A stretch of 64,000 nucleotides of DNA from Andeanibacterium fulvum. GTDB lineage: Bacteria; Pseudomonadota; Alphaproteobacteria; Sphingomonadales; Sphingomonadaceae. Positions 17,925 through 27,265 of this stretch are shown here, piece after piece. The notes below the pieces were generated by a model. That model did no database searches. It saw only the letters and a program-made list of their open reading frames with translations, and was not told the origin of the DNA. Each line of letters opens with the position of its first letter. Position 1 is the first letter of the stretch. The stretch spans positions 434,001 through 498,000 of the forward strand of contig NZ_JBANRM010000002.1 in the NCBI RefSeq assembly GCF_037154085.1. Reading direction: 5' to 3'. The translations under genes and the position numbers were made by a program.

Positions 17925-18026
17925 GCGAACCGGAGATTCCCGTATGAGTCTTTAAGGATACGGTTTTTCCCGGCGGCCTTGCGCAGGCAAGGTGAACGGC
18001 AGTTCCGGGTCGCGCGAAAATCCTTC

Positions 18027-19532
18027 CTACCTTACGCCTTCCAGCTTCTTCTGCCGCCGCCTCTGCACCGAGGACCCGATGCCGATGGCCTCGCGATATT
18101 TGGCGACGGTGCGCCGGGCAAGGTCGAAGCCCTTTTCCTTGAGCAGGTCCACCAGCGTATCGTCGGACAGGATGTTCTTCGGGTCCTCCGCGTCCACCAG
18201 CGCGCGAATCTGCGCCTTAACGGCCTCGGCGGAAACCGCGCCGTCGCCGTCAGCGGAGGCGACGCCGGAAGTGAAGAAATATTTCAGCTCGAACGTGCCG
18301 CGCTCGCAATTGAGATATTTGTTGCTGGTCACCCGGCTGACGGTCGATTCGTGCATGTCGATCGCCTCGGCCACGGCGCGCAGGGTGAGCGGGCGCAGTT
18401 CGGACACGCCCTTGCGGAAGAAGCCCTCCTGCTGCTTCACGATCTCGGCGGTCACTTTCAGGATCGTTTTCTGCCGCTGGTCCAGCGCCTTCATCAGCCA
18501 GTTGGCATCGGCCAGCTTCTCGCTCAGCCAGGCCTTCGAGGTCTTGTCGTGGCAACCATGGCGCAGCTCGACATAATAGGTGCGGTTCACCACCAGCCGG
18601 GGCAGGGTCGCCTGATTGAGCGCAATGTCCCACCCGCCCTTGGACGATGCCCGCACGAGGATGTCGGGCACCACCGGCTCGCTTTCGCGCCCGCCGAACT
18701 TCAGGCCCGGCTTGGGATCGTAGCCGCGCAGTTCGGCCAGCATCTCGGCGAAATCCTCGTCATCCACGCCGCACATGCGCTTGAGCTGGGCGAAGCTGCC
18801 CCTGGCCAGCAGGTCGAGATTGTCGATCAGCCGGGCCATTGCCGGATCGTAACGGTCCGCTTCCCGCGCCTGCAGGGCAAGGCATTCCGAAAGGCCGCGC
18901 GCGCCCACGCCGGTGGGATCGAGCGACTGGACCACTTCCAGCGCCGCCTCCGCCTCGGCCAGGGCAATGCCCAGATCGCTGGCGATCTCGCGCAGGGAGG
19001 CAGTGAGATAACCGGCCTCGTCGAGCAGGCCGATAATGTGCCGGGCAATGAAGGCGGTCTGCGGGTCAGGCGCGACGGAGCCGATCTGGCTTTCCAGATG
19101 CTCGGCTAAGGTCGGCCCTTCGCCGCCGCGTTCCTCGATCGCCGGGCCTTCCTCGCCCGATCCGGCCGAGGTGCCGCCGGAATAGTCGGTGCCCATGCCC
19201 AGCACACTGCCGTCGCCGGTCTCCCGGTCATGGTCGAGCGCGGCGGGATCGAGGTCCAGCGGGGCGTCGGCTTCGCCATGGCCCTCCAGCATGAGCTGAT
19301 CGGACGTGGTGGCGCCCTCTGCAATCGCTTCGGTGCGATCTTCCGGCTGGTCGACCGGCTCGCCCGGTTCCCCCACGCCCATGTCGAGCAGGGGATTGGC
19401 GTCGAGCGCTTCGCCGATGAAGGTTTCCAGTTCGAGATTCGACAGCGCAAGCAGCTTGATCGCCTGCTGCAGCTGCGGCGTCATCACCAGAGACTGGGTC
19501 TGCCTGAGATCGAGACGGGGGCCCAGGGCCAT
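18027..19532 (-). CDS. rpoN: RNA polymerase sigma-54 factor
   Basis: Sigma-54 directs polymerase to -24/-12 promoters that need enhancer-binding ATPases. The 501-residue product has region I (LRQTQSLVMTPQLQQAIKLLALSNLELETFI), an acidic variable region II (about 55-140), the core-binding domain (ESQIGSVAPDPQTAFIARHIIG), the HTH (LTLRAVAEAIDMHESTVSRVTSNKYL) and the RpoN box ARRTVAKYRE near the end. ATG 19532 is the family start. lptB lies upstream on the same strand, as in many proteobacteria, but a repeat pair separates them here; the usual hpf/ptsN are missing downstream. Confidence 0.96.
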   Translation of the reverse strand: MALGPRLDLRQTQSLVMTPQLQQAIKLLALSNLELETFIGEALDANPLLDMGVGEPGEPVDQPEDRTEAIAEGATTSDQLMLEGHGEADAPLDLDPAALDHDRETGDGSVLGMGTDYSGGTSAGSGEEGPAIEERGGEGPTLAEHLESQIGSVAPDPQTAFIARHIIGLLDEAGYLTASLREIASDLGIALAEAEAALEVVQSLDPTGVGARGLSECLALQAREADRYDPAMARLIDNLDLLARGSFAQLKRMCGVDDEDFAEMLAELRGYDPKPGLKFGGRESEPVVPDILVRASSKGGWDIALNQATLPRLVVNRTYYVELRHGCHDKTSKAWLSEKLADANWLMKALDQRQKTILKVTAEIVKQQEGFFRKGVSELRPLTLRAVAEAIDMHESTVSRVTSNKYLNCERGTFELKYFFTSGVASADGDGAVSAEAVKAQIRALVDAEDPKNILSDDTLVDLLKEKGFDLARRTVAKYREAIGIGSSVQRRRQKKLEGVR

Positions 19533-19550
19533 CAGTCGTCCCCCTGTCCC

Positions 19551-19628
19551 GTTCGCCCTGAGCTTGTCGAAGGGCCGTTCTTTTCTTCGGAAGAGAAAGA
19601 CGGTGCTTCGACAAGCTCAGCACGAACG
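19551..19628. repeat. Inverted pair of CTTGTCGAAGG-type repeats (pair C)
   Basis: Copies at 19551-19577 and 19603-19628 face each other between lptB and rpoN. Between them is a short inverted TTCTTTTCTTCGGAAGAG-like segment. This is the only pair that interrupts a normally tight gene pair. Confidence 0.8.
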
Positions 19629-19652
19629 GTGGGTAATATTGCTATGCCCATC

Positions 19653-20453
19653 TCACAACGTGAAGCTCTCGCCCAGATAGAGGCGGCGCACATTCTCGTC
19701 GGCTACCAGATCTTCCGGGCTGCCCGCGAACAGCACCTGGCCGCCATAGATGATGCAGGCGCGGTCCACGATATCCAGCGTTTCGCGCACGTTGTGATCG
19801 GTGATGAGCACGCCGATGCCGCGCTGCTTCAGGTCGATCACCAGATGGCGGATGTCCTGAATCGAGAGGGGATCGATGCCGGCAAAGGGCTCGTCCAGCA
19901 GCATGATCGAAGGCTTGGCCGCCAGCGCGCGGGCGATTTCGCAGCGCCGCCGCTCGCCGCCCGAAAGCGCCATGGCCGGGCTGGAACGCAGGCGGGTGAG
20001 GCCGAATTCGTCCAGCAGCCGTTCCAGCTCGGATTCGCGGGTCGCCTTGTCCGGCTCGATCATCTCCAGCACGCAGGAGATGTTCTGTTCCACTGTCATG
20101 CCCCGGAAGATCGAGGTTTCCTGCGGCAGATAGCCCAGACCCAATATCGCGCGGCGATACATGGGCAGCTTGGTCACATCCACGCCGTCCATCAGGATGC
20201 GGCCGCTATCGGGACGGACCAGGCCCATGATCGAATAGAAGCAGGTCGTCTTGCCCGCGCCATTGGGGCCGAGCAGGCCCAGCACCTCGCCCTTGCCGAC
20301 CGACAGCGAAATATCGGTGAGCACGGCGCGCTTGTCATAGCTCTTGGCGATCGAGACAACCTCAAGCCCGCCCTGCGGCAGGGGGGCAGTGGCGCTCACC
20401 GCGGCCTGGGGGGCGGGCTGGCCCGCCGCGGCAGTCTGGTCGAGTGTCGTCAT
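19653..20453 (-). CDS. lptB: LPS export ABC transporter ATPase LptB
   Basis: LptB powers the Lpt bridge that moves lipopolysaccharide to the outer membrane. The 266-residue product has Walker A GPNGAGKTT, the Q-loop YLPQETSIFRGMTVEQN, signature LSGGERRRCEIARALA, Walker B IMLLDEPFAGIDP and switch histidine DHNVRE. An Ala/Pro/Gln-rich N-terminal extension of about 30 residues precedes the domain; I chose ATG 20453, but a start nearer the domain is possible. lptA and lptC are not adjacent upstream in this window, unlike the usual lptCAB order. Confidence 0.94.
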   Translation of the reverse strand: MTTLDQTAAAGQPAPQAAVSATAPLPQGGLEVVSIAKSYDKRAVLTDISLSVGKGEVLGLLGPNGAGKTTCFYSIMGLVRPDSGRILMDGVDVTKLPMYRRAILGLGYLPQETSIFRGMTVEQNISCVLEMIEPDKATRESELERLLDEFGLTRLRSSPAMALSGGERRRCEIARALAAKPSIMLLDEPFAGIDPLSIQDIRHLVIDLKQRGIGVLITDHNVRETLDIVDRACIIYGGQVLFAGSPEDLVADENVRRLYLGESFTL

Positions 20454-20564
20454 CCAGCGGGCTTTTATCATGGCTTGCCGGGCAGAAAACCCCCTTGCGG
20501 TGGCGAAGGGGGCAAACTGGCAAGATTCCTGCATGGCCTTCGCAAATCCGAAGGCTTCGCGCTG

Positions 20565-20580
20565 CTGAACAATCGTTCAG
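20565..20580. promoter_or_regulatory. 16-bp inverted repeat CTGAAC-N4-GTTCAG
   Basis: The perfect palindrome lies about 65 bp upstream of the next plus-strand gene and 112 bp upstream of lptB. It has the size of a dimeric repressor operator. No regulator is adjacent. Confidence 0.35.
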
Positions 20581-20645
20581 AATGCTTGATCGTGGCCCGA
20601 TCCCGTGAAATAGTCCGATTCGGGTTGGATGAGGAGGAAAGGCGC

Positions 20646-21035
20646 ATGGACAAGGCGCTTCGGGGTGCAAGCCGCCAGCAGGCGGAAGTCCAGGTCCACA
20701 CAGGCAAGCGCATCGACTGGCGCCGCAGGATGAGCGACCATGTTGCCTATGCCCTGCTGTTCTACACCGGCCTCCAGATTTACGTGACCATGGCCGCCCT
20801 GCGCCACACCGCTGAATCGATCCTCCCCTATTTCGCACTGGTCGTGCTGGTCGCCGCGGTCATTCCCGGTTGCCGCGTCTTCGAGAAGCGCTGGGAAGGG
20901 CTGGATGACGATCAGGCCGCCGATCCATCGCTGGCGCCGCTGTTCCGGCGGGACCGCGCATTGATCTGGGTTGCGGCTGCGGCCCTACCGTTTCTGGTCA
21001 CCGGCGCGATCAGGGGCGCCGAACAGTTCCTCTGA
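20646..21035 (+). CDS. Three-helix membrane protein of unknown function
   Basis: The 129-residue protein has a basic N-terminus (HTGKRIDWRRRMSDHVAYAL) and three hydrophobic segments at about 35-55, 60-77 and 105-122. No family is recognised. ATG 20646 is preceded by GAGGAGGAAAGG, an unusually strong ribosome-binding site that fixes the start. It lies divergent from lptB and 85 bp before pmbA. Confidence 0.7.
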   Translation: MDKALRGASRQQAEVQVHTGKRIDWRRRMSDHVAYALLFYTGLQIYVTMAALRHTAESILPYFALVVLVAAVIPGCRVFEKRWEGLDDDQAADPSLAPLFRRDRALIWVAAAALPFLVTGAIRGAEQFL

Positions 21036-21120
21036 CAAAGCGGGCCTGCACACGCAGGCTTTGCAGGAAGGCACCGCAGCGGCTAGGACCGCGTGGTAAT
21101 CATGCCTTCCGGAAACCCTC

Positions 21121-22467
21121 ATGCTTGATCCCAAAGCCGCCCAGGAACGCTGCGCGGCAGCAATCGACCTTGCCCTGAAAGCCGGCGCCGACGCGGCGGA
21201 TGCCGTGGCGATCGGTTCCTCTTCCGAAGAAGTCCAGGTGCGTCTGGGCAAGCTGGAAGATGTCGGCCGTTCCGAAAGCGAGGAACTGGGCCTGCGCGTC
21301 TTCGTCGGCCAGCGCTCCGCTTCCATTCACGCCACGGATATGAGCGATGCGGCGCTGGCGGAACTCGCCAGTCGCGCCGTGGCGATGGCCAAGGCCGCGC
21401 CGGAAGATGAATATGCCGGCCTCGCCCCGGCCGAATTGCTGGCGAAGGGTCCGTTCCCCGAACTTGACCTGGTCGATCCATCCGAACCCAGCCCGCAGGA
21501 ACTGCGCCGCCTGGCCGAGGAAGCGGAAGACGCCGCGCGCGCGGTGAAGGGCGTCACCAACAGCGAAGGCGGCGGGGCCAGCTTCGGCCGCAGCGCGGTG
21601 GCGCTGGCCACCAGCCACGGCTTTGCGGGCGCCTATGAAGCCACCGGCATCAGCCTGTCGGCCAGTGTGCTGGCGGGCGAGGGCGGTTCGATGCAGCGCG
21701 ATTACGAATATCGCACCGTGCGTCATGTGGCGGATCTGCTGTCCCCGGCCGAAATCGGCCGGATCGCGGGCGAGAGGGCCGTGGCCCGGCTCAATCCCGG
21801 CAAGATGCCCAGCAAGGGCATGAGCGTGGTGTTCGATCCGCGCGTGGGCAATTCGCTGCTCGGCCATCTGATTGGCGCCATGTCCGGACCCGGTATTGCG
21901 CGCCGCTCTAGCTTCCTGCTCGACCGGCTGGAGGAACAGCTGTTCCCGGCCGACATCCTGATCCTGGAAGACCCGCACCGCCCGCGCGGCCTGCGTTCGC
22001 GCCCGTTCGACGGGGAAGGGCTGCCCTGCGCCCCGCGCGCGCTGGTGGAAAACGGCCGCGTGACCGGCTGGCTGACCAATGCGGCCTCGGCCCGCCAGCT
22101 CGGCATCGGCCTCACCGGCCATGCCGCGCGCGGAGCCAGCGGCGCACCGGGCGTGCAGCCGTCCAATGTCCACCTCGCCCCCGGCAAGCTGAGCCGGGCG
22201 GAACTGATCGCGGATATCGAGGACGGCGTGCTGGTGACCGAACTGATCGGCATGGGCGTGAACGGCGTGACCGGCGATTACAGCCGCGGCGCCTCTGGCT
22301 ATCGTATCGTGAAGGGCGAAATCGCCGGGCCGGTGGCCGAATTCACTGTGGCGGGGAACCTGATCGACATGTTTGCTCGCATGAGCGTGGCCGACGATCT
22401 GGACATCCACCGTTCGATGGACGCGCCCACCATCCGCATCGAAGGGATGACGGTGGCGGGCGAGTAG
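21121..22467 (+). CDS. pmbA: TldE/PmbA family metalloprotease regulator
   Basis: PmbA (TldE) pairs with TldD to form a heterodimeric metalloprotease that acts on unfolded peptides and some microcin precursors. The 448-residue product has family blocks LGLRVFVGQRSASIHATDMS, GGGASFGRSAVALATSHGF, GKMPSKGMSVVFDPRVGNSLLGHLIGAM and the C-terminal GVNGVTGDYSRGASGYRIVKGEI. As expected of TldE it lacks the HExxxH zinc motif of TldD, which would be encoded elsewhere. It converges on ppa. Confidence 0.93.
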   Translation: MLDPKAAQERCAAAIDLALKAGADAADAVAIGSSSEEVQVRLGKLEDVGRSESEELGLRVFVGQRSASIHATDMSDAALAELASRAVAMAKAAPEDEYAGLAPAELLAKGPFPELDLVDPSEPSPQELRRLAEEAEDAARAVKGVTNSEGGGASFGRSAVALATSHGFAGAYEATGISLSASVLAGEGGSMQRDYEYRTVRHVADLLSPAEIGRIAGERAVARLNPGKMPSKGMSVVFDPRVGNSLLGHLIGAMSGPGIARRSSFLLDRLEEQLFPADILILEDPHRPRGLRSRPFDGEGLPCAPRALVENGRVTGWLTNAASARQLGIGLTGHAARGASGAPGVQPSNVHLAPGKLSRAELIADIEDGVLVTELIGMGVNGVTGDYSRGASGYRIVKGEIAGPVAEFTVAGNLIDMFARMSVADDLDIHRSMDAPTIRIEGMTVAGE

Positions 22468-22510
22468 GAGCGGCGCGAGCCATCGGGCCCGCGCCGGCTT
22501 CTGGCAAGCG

Positions 22511-23050
22511 TCAGGCGCCCTTGGCTTCCTTGGCGCGTTCGATCGCTTCCAGCACGATCTGGCGTGCTTCTGCAGCGTCGCCCCAGGCGCCGATGCGGAC
22601 CCACTTTTCGGATTCCAGATCCTTGTAGTGCTTGAAGAAGTGCTCGATCTGCTGGAGCACGATCGAGGGCAGGTCCTGCCGTTCGCCCACGTCCGAATAA
22701 TAGGGGAAGGTGGTGTCCACCGGCACGCAGACCAGCTTCTCGTCGCCGCCGGCTTCGTCTTCCAGCTTCAGCACGCCGATCGGGCGCGCGCGCACGACGC
22801 AGCCGGGGATGAACGGGCTGCGCGAGATCACCAGCGCGTCCAGCGGGTCGCCATCGGGCGAAAGCGTGTGCGGCACGAAGCCGTAATTGGCGGGATAGCG
22901 CATCGGCGTGTGCAGGATGCGGTCCACGAACAGGGCGCCCGATGCCTTGTCGAATTCGTATTTCACGGGCTCGCCGCCAGTGGGCACCTCGATGATGACA
23001 TTGAGGCTTTCGGGCGGATTGTCGCCGGTAGGGATCAGATCGATACGCAT
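22511..23050 (-). CDS. ppa: Inorganic pyrophosphatase
   Basis: This soluble family I enzyme hydrolyses pyrophosphate, pulling biosynthetic reactions forward. The 179-residue product includes ESLNVIIEVPTGGEPVKYEFDK, the signature DGDPLDAL near residue 65, and DEAGGDEKLVCVPV with the metal aspartates. The start is ATG 23050 (MRIDLIPTG), matching the usual length; upstream in-frame codons lack homology. Confidence 0.96.
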   Translation of the reverse strand: MRIDLIPTGDNPPESLNVIIEVPTGGEPVKYEFDKASGALFVDRILHTPMRYPANYGFVPHTLSPDGDPLDALVISRSPFIPGCVVRARPIGVLKLEDEAGGDEKLVCVPVDTTFPYYSDVGERQDLPSIVLQQIEHFFKHYKDLESEKWVRIGAWGDAAEARQIVLEAIERAKEAKGA

Positions 23051-23326
23051 GAGTGCTCTTTTTTCCGCGATTCTGCTGACGGCCCTGCCCGGGGCCACGA
23101 AGCGGCATCCTGTCCAATATGCGAGGGCTCGTGCCCTTCTGCTTGAGCCGCGCCGTTAGCCCAGCCCGGACCGAAAGGCGAGGGGGCAATTCCCTGCGCG
23201 AAGGAACCGATTGCCTGCGAGGCCAGAAATTGGCACTCTCGTGAAAAATCAATGACCGGCAAAAGCCGAGTCTCAACCTGAGAGGCCCGCAAAAGGGCTC
23301 CAGGGTACGGGCAGAGGAGAGTTGGG

Positions 23327-24436
23327 ATGCATGTTGGCCTGGCCAGCGGCTTCGCGCATCAGCGCGGCAAGGGTTATGACGATGCCCGTTTCGTGCGGGA
23401 AGAGGTCGAAAACCTCGTCATGGCGGAAGAACTGGGGTTCGATTCGGTGTGGATCACCGAACACCATTTCTCCGACTATTCGATGTCGAACGATCCGCTG
23501 CAGCTGCTCACCTACATCGCCGCCAAGACGAAGCATGTGAAGCTGGGCACGCAGTGCATCATCGTGCCGTGGCACAATCCGGCGCGGCTGGCCGAAAAGA
23601 TCATCAATCTCGATATCCTTTCCGGCGGGCGGGCGATCCTGGGCTTCGGCGGCGGGCTGGCCCATCATGAATTCACCGGGCTGGGGATCGACCAGAACCT
23701 GAGCCGCCAGCTTTACACCGATATTCTGGAAGCAGTGATCCCGGCGCTGGAAACCGGCGTGCTGGAAGGCGAAGGCGCCTATGGCACCATCCCCCGGCGC
23801 GAGTTGCATCCCGGCCCGATCAAGAGCTTCGAAGGGCGCAAGTTCTGCGGATCGCTCTCCGGCAATTCGATGTACACGGCGGCCAAGCTGGGCTGCGGCA
23901 ACATGATCCTGATGCTGCCCCAGCGCGGCAAGGACGTGCCGCCGGATAAATACACCGAAGTGTGGAAGGAAGTGAACGGGCCGGACAGCTCGCCTCCGCC
24001 CCCCATGCTCGGCGGCAATTACTATATCGACGAAAGCGCGGAATTCGCGGAGGAGCAGGGCCGCAAGTACCTCGCCCACACGATGCGCGCCGCGATCAGG
24101 AATTACGGCCTCGATACGCCGGGCAAGTTCCCGCACATCAAGGGCTATGAGCATTACGAGAAGATGGTGCTCACCCCCGAACAGGTCGAACCCTATGTGG
24201 AGGACTTCGCCAAGGGCGCCGTCACCGGCACTCCGCAGATGATCCTCGACCGGATGTGGGAACTGAAGGAGATCTACCAGCCGCAGGGCTTCTTCCCCCA
24301 TGTCTATTATGGCGGCATGCCACTGGATGAGGCGCGCAAGAACATGCACCTCTTCGCCGAGAAGGTGCTGCCCGAGATCAAGAGCTGGGAAGCCGACGTC
24401 GATATCGACGATCGCTTCCTCCAAGCAGCGGAGTAG
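23327..24436 (+). CDS. LLM-class flavin-dependent oxidoreductase
   Basis: The 369-residue protein belongs to the bacterial luciferase-like (LLM) monooxygenases, which use reduced FMN to oxidise small organics. Visible blocks are the TIM-barrel start MHVGLASGFAHQRG, DSVWITEHHFSDYS near 40, LGTQCIIVPWHNPARLAEKI near 85, and GRAILGFGGGLAHHEFTGLGID near 107. Substrate cannot be told. No flavin reductase is adjacent. GAGGAGAG just upstream sets the start. Confidence 0.87.
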   Translation: MHVGLASGFAHQRGKGYDDARFVREEVENLVMAEELGFDSVWITEHHFSDYSMSNDPLQLLTYIAAKTKHVKLGTQCIIVPWHNPARLAEKIINLDILSGGRAILGFGGGLAHHEFTGLGIDQNLSRQLYTDILEAVIPALETGVLEGEGAYGTIPRRELHPGPIKSFEGRKFCGSLSGNSMYTAAKLGCGNMILMLPQRGKDVPPDKYTEVWKEVNGPDSSPPPPMLGGNYYIDESAEFAEEQGRKYLAHTMRAAIRNYGLDTPGKFPHIKGYEHYEKMVLTPEQVEPYVEDFAKGAVTGTPQMILDRMWELKEIYQPQGFFPHVYYGGMPLDEARKNMHLFAEKVLPEIKSWEADVDIDDRFLQAAE

Positions 24437-24452
24437 GGGGCTAGTCCGCTGC

Positions 24453-24535
24453 CATTGCGAGGGGCGGGGCCCCGCGGAGCTCGGATCGGGTCACTCCAAT
24501 TCCGATTGCGCCGCCCGCCCCGACCCCTCGCAATG
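24453..24535. repeat. Palindrome with CATTGCGAGGGG / CCCCTCGCAATG ends
   Basis: Exact 12-bp inverted ends enclose a GC-rich interior. The ATTGCGAG terminus is shared with the elements at 8961 and 35449, but the interior differs, so this is a divergent member or a separate type. Confidence 0.6.
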
Positions 24536-24621
24536 ACTTTCCCCCTCACGTGGGGCCCCTTCCGACGCGGGCGCCCGCAAAGATTGCGCCGCACCCGCGC
24601 GGGGCTTAAAGGCCGCCCGCA

Positions 24622-25884
24622 ATGGCAAAGATCGAAACACCCCGCCCGATCAGGGGCACCCAGGACATTTTCGGCGCAGAGGCCGAGGCTTTCGCCCATG
24701 TGGTCGAAACCTTCGAGCGCGTGCGCCGGCTCTATCGCTTTCGCCGGGTGGAAATGCCCGTGTTCGAGAAGACGGAAGTGTTCAGCCGTTCCATCGGCGA
24801 GACGACCGACGTGGTCTCCAAGGAAATGTATTCCTTCGAGGATCGCGGCGGGGAATCGCTGACCCTGCGGCCGGAATTCACTGCCGGCATCGCGCGGGCC
24901 TATCTCACCGATGGCTGGCAGCAATATGCCCCGCTGAAAGTGGCCACTCACGGCCCGCTGTTCCGTTACGAGCGCCCGCAAAAGGGACGCTATCGCCAGT
25001 TCCACCAGATCGACGCGGAAATCATCGGCGCGGCCGAACCGCAGGCCGATGTGGAACTGCTGGTGATGGCCGACCAGCTGCTGAAGGAACTGGGCATCGG
25101 CGCCAATGACCCTGGGGCTGTGACGCTCAACCTCAACACGCTGGGCGATTCGGACAGCCGCGAGGCATGGCGCAGCGCGCTGGTGGCCTATTTCCGCGAT
25201 GTGAAAGCCAGCCTTTCGGAAGACAGCCAGGACCGGCTGGAAAAGAACCCGCTGCGCATCCTCGATTCCAAGGATGAGCGCGACAAGGCCTTCGTCGCCG
25301 ACGCGCCGCAGATCGACCAGTTCCTTTCGGGCGAGGCGCAGGACTTCTTCGGCGCCGTCACTTCGGGGCTGGATGCGGCGGGCGTGGCGTGGAGCCGCAA
25401 CCCGGCGCTGGTGCGCGGGCTGGACTATTATCGCCACACCGCCTTCGAATTCATCACTGACCGGCTGGGCGCGCAAGGCACCGTGCTGGGCGGCGGGCGC
25501 TACGATGGCCTGATGGAATCGCTCGGCGGCGCACCGACGCCTGCCGTGGGTTGGGCTGCGGGGATCGAGCGGCTGGCGATGCTGGTGGGGGATGTGGACG
25601 AGGCCGGGGCCGAGGTCATCGTCGTGGTGGAAAACGATGCCGTGCTGCAGGATGGCATCGGCGTTACCTCCGCCTTGCGTCGCAGCGGTGTCGCGGCCGA
25701 TCTCCTCGCCAGCGGTTCGCCGCGCAAGCGGTTCGACAAGGCCGTGAAGCAAGAGCCGAAGGCGATCCTCGCCCTGTCGGTAGACAATGGCGCTACCGCG
25801 CATCGCCTGCGCATTACGGGCGGCGATGAAGTGGCAATCGAAGGCGTGCTGGCGAGCTATGACTGGCGCGGCCCGGCGGAATGA
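24622..25884 (+). CDS. hisS: Histidyl-tRNA synthetase
   Basis: HisRS charges tRNA-His. The 420-residue class II enzyme shows motif 1 (YRFRRVEMPVFEKTEVFSRS), motif 2 (FRYERPQKGRYRQFHQIDAEIIG), the histidine loop (LVRGLDYYRHTAFEFI) and motif 3 (GGGRYDGLMESLGG), then the anticodon-binding domain. ATG 24622 begins MAKIETPRPIRGTQDI, the canonical start. prfA follows, with a repeat in the 133-bp gap. Confidence 0.96.
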   Translation: MAKIETPRPIRGTQDIFGAEAEAFAHVVETFERVRRLYRFRRVEMPVFEKTEVFSRSIGETTDVVSKEMYSFEDRGGESLTLRPEFTAGIARAYLTDGWQQYAPLKVATHGPLFRYERPQKGRYRQFHQIDAEIIGAAEPQADVELLVMADQLLKELGIGANDPGAVTLNLNTLGDSDSREAWRSALVAYFRDVKASLSEDSQDRLEKNPLRILDSKDERDKAFVADAPQIDQFLSGEAQDFFGAVTSGLDAAGVAWSRNPALVRGLDYYRHTAFEFITDRLGAQGTVLGGGRYDGLMESLGGAPTPAVGWAAGIERLAMLVGDVDEAGAEVIVVVENDAVLQDGIGVTSALRRSGVAADLLASGSPRKRFDKAVKQEPKAILALSVDNGATAHRLRITGGDEVAIEGVLASYDWRGPAE

Positions 25885-25912
25885 ATCGACTGCGCACTTC
25901 CCATTTTCCTCA

Positions 25913-25994
25913 CCCCGGACTTGTTCCGGGGTCCCGCTGCCTTCCTCTGTCTTTGCGGGGGGCAGGAAGCCGGATGCCGGAACAGGTCCGGCAT
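25913..25994. repeat. Two short GC palindromes between hisS and prfA
   Basis: CCCCGGA-N5-TCCGGGG at 25913-25931 and ATGCCGGA-N5-TCCGGCAT at 25974-25994 flank a 42-bp spacer. Both resemble common sphingomonad intergenic palindromes. Confidence 0.6.
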
Positions 25995-26017
25995 GACAGA
26001 TGGGGTGGGACGACGGC

Positions 26018-27088
26018 ATGACCATCCCCAGTGACCGCCTCGCCCAGATCGCGAACCGTTTTGCCGAGCTGGAAGCCCGCCTGGCGTCCGGCCAGTTGGA
26101 AGGCGACGCTTTCGTCTCCGCCAGCCGCGACTATGCGGAGCTGGAGCCGGTGGCCAGATCGGCCGAGCAGGTGCGCACCATGCGCGGCGAGCTGGCCGAG
26201 CTGGAAAGGCTGGACGATCCCGATCCGGAAATGCGCGCGCTCGCCGAGGAGGAAGTCGCCCGGCTGAAAGTCGAACTGCCCGAGGCCGAGCGCCGCCTTG
26301 CCATCGCCATGCTGCCGCGCGACGTGGCCGACAGCCGCCCGGCCATGCTGGAAATCCGCGCGGGCACCGGGGGCGACGAAGCCGCCCTGTTCGCCGCCGA
26401 TCTCTATCGCATGTATGAACGCTATGCGGCGGAGCAGGGCTGGCGGGTCGAGATGATCAGCGCCAATGCTTCCGATATCGGTGGCTTCAAGGAAGTGGTC
26501 GCCAATATCGCCGGGCAAGGCGTGTTCGCCAAGCTGAAGTTCGAAAGCGGCGTCCACCGCGTGCAGCGCGTGCCCGTGACGGAAAGCGGCGGGCGCATCC
26601 ATACTTCCGCGGCGACCGTGGCCGTGCTGCCCGAGCCGAGCGAAGTGGATGTGCAGATCGAGGACAAGGACCTCAAGATCGACATCTATCGCGCGTCCGG
26701 CGCGGGCGGGCAGCATGTGAACACGACCGATTCGGCCGTGCGCATCACCCATTTGCCCACCGGGCTGGTGGTGATCTGCCAGGACGAGCGCAGCCAGCAC
26801 AAGAACAAGGCCAAGGCGATGCAGGTGCTGCGCGCCCGCCTCTATGAGAAGATGCGCGACGAGGCGCAGGGGGCAGAAGCGGAAGCGCGCAAGGCCATGG
26901 TCGGTTCGGGCGACCGTTCCGAACGCATCCGCACCTATAATTTCCCGCAAGGCCGGGTGACCGATCACCGCATCGGGCTGACGCTGCACAAACTCACCGA
27001 AGTGCTCGAAGGGCCGGGGCTGGGCGAGTTGGTCGACGCGCTGATCGCCGAGGACGAGGCGAAGCGGCTGGCGGCTCTGGGGGAGTGA
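26018..27088 (+). CDS. prfA: Peptide chain release factor 1
   Basis: RF1 recognises UAA and UAG and triggers peptide release. The 356-residue product has the tripeptide anticodon loop as PVT (in RVPVTESGGRIHTS) and the catalytic GGQ in SGAGGQHVNTTDSAVR. ATG 26018 gives the normal length; a 6-residue in-frame extension lies inside the repeat region. prmC, the enzyme that methylates the GGQ glutamine, is the next gene on the strand. Confidence 0.97.
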   Translation: MTIPSDRLAQIANRFAELEARLASGQLEGDAFVSASRDYAELEPVARSAEQVRTMRGELAELERLDDPDPEMRALAEEEVARLKVELPEAERRLAIAMLPRDVADSRPAMLEIRAGTGGDEAALFAADLYRMYERYAAEQGWRVEMISANASDIGGFKEVVANIAGQGVFAKLKFESGVHRVQRVPVTESGGRIHTSAATVAVLPEPSEVDVQIEDKDLKIDIYRASGAGGQHVNTTDSAVRITHLPTGLVVICQDERSQHKNKAKAMQVLRARLYEKMRDEAQGAEAEARKAMVGSGDRSERIRTYNFPQGRVTDHRIGLTLHKLTEVLEGPGLGELVDALIAEDEAKRLAALGE

Positions 27089-27160
27089 CGTGAAGGGTTG
27101 GGCTGATGTTGCGCGTGGCCCCTTCGGCTGGCTGCTTGCAGCAGCCGCTCAGGACATGCC

Positions 27161-27229
27161 CCGACAGGCTCAGGCTGAGCGGAAATTGCACCAGGACCCG
27201 CTCATGCTGAGCCTGTCGAAGGCCGCGCG
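27161..27229. repeat. Inverted pair of CCTGAGCCTGTCGAAGG repeats (pair D)
   Basis: A degenerate copy at 27161-27181 faces a fuller copy at 27199-27229, close together between prfA and prmC. It sits inside an operon rather than at its end. Confidence 0.75.
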
Positions 27230-27265
27230 CGACACCCGCCCAATCACCAATCCCACGCACCGCCC

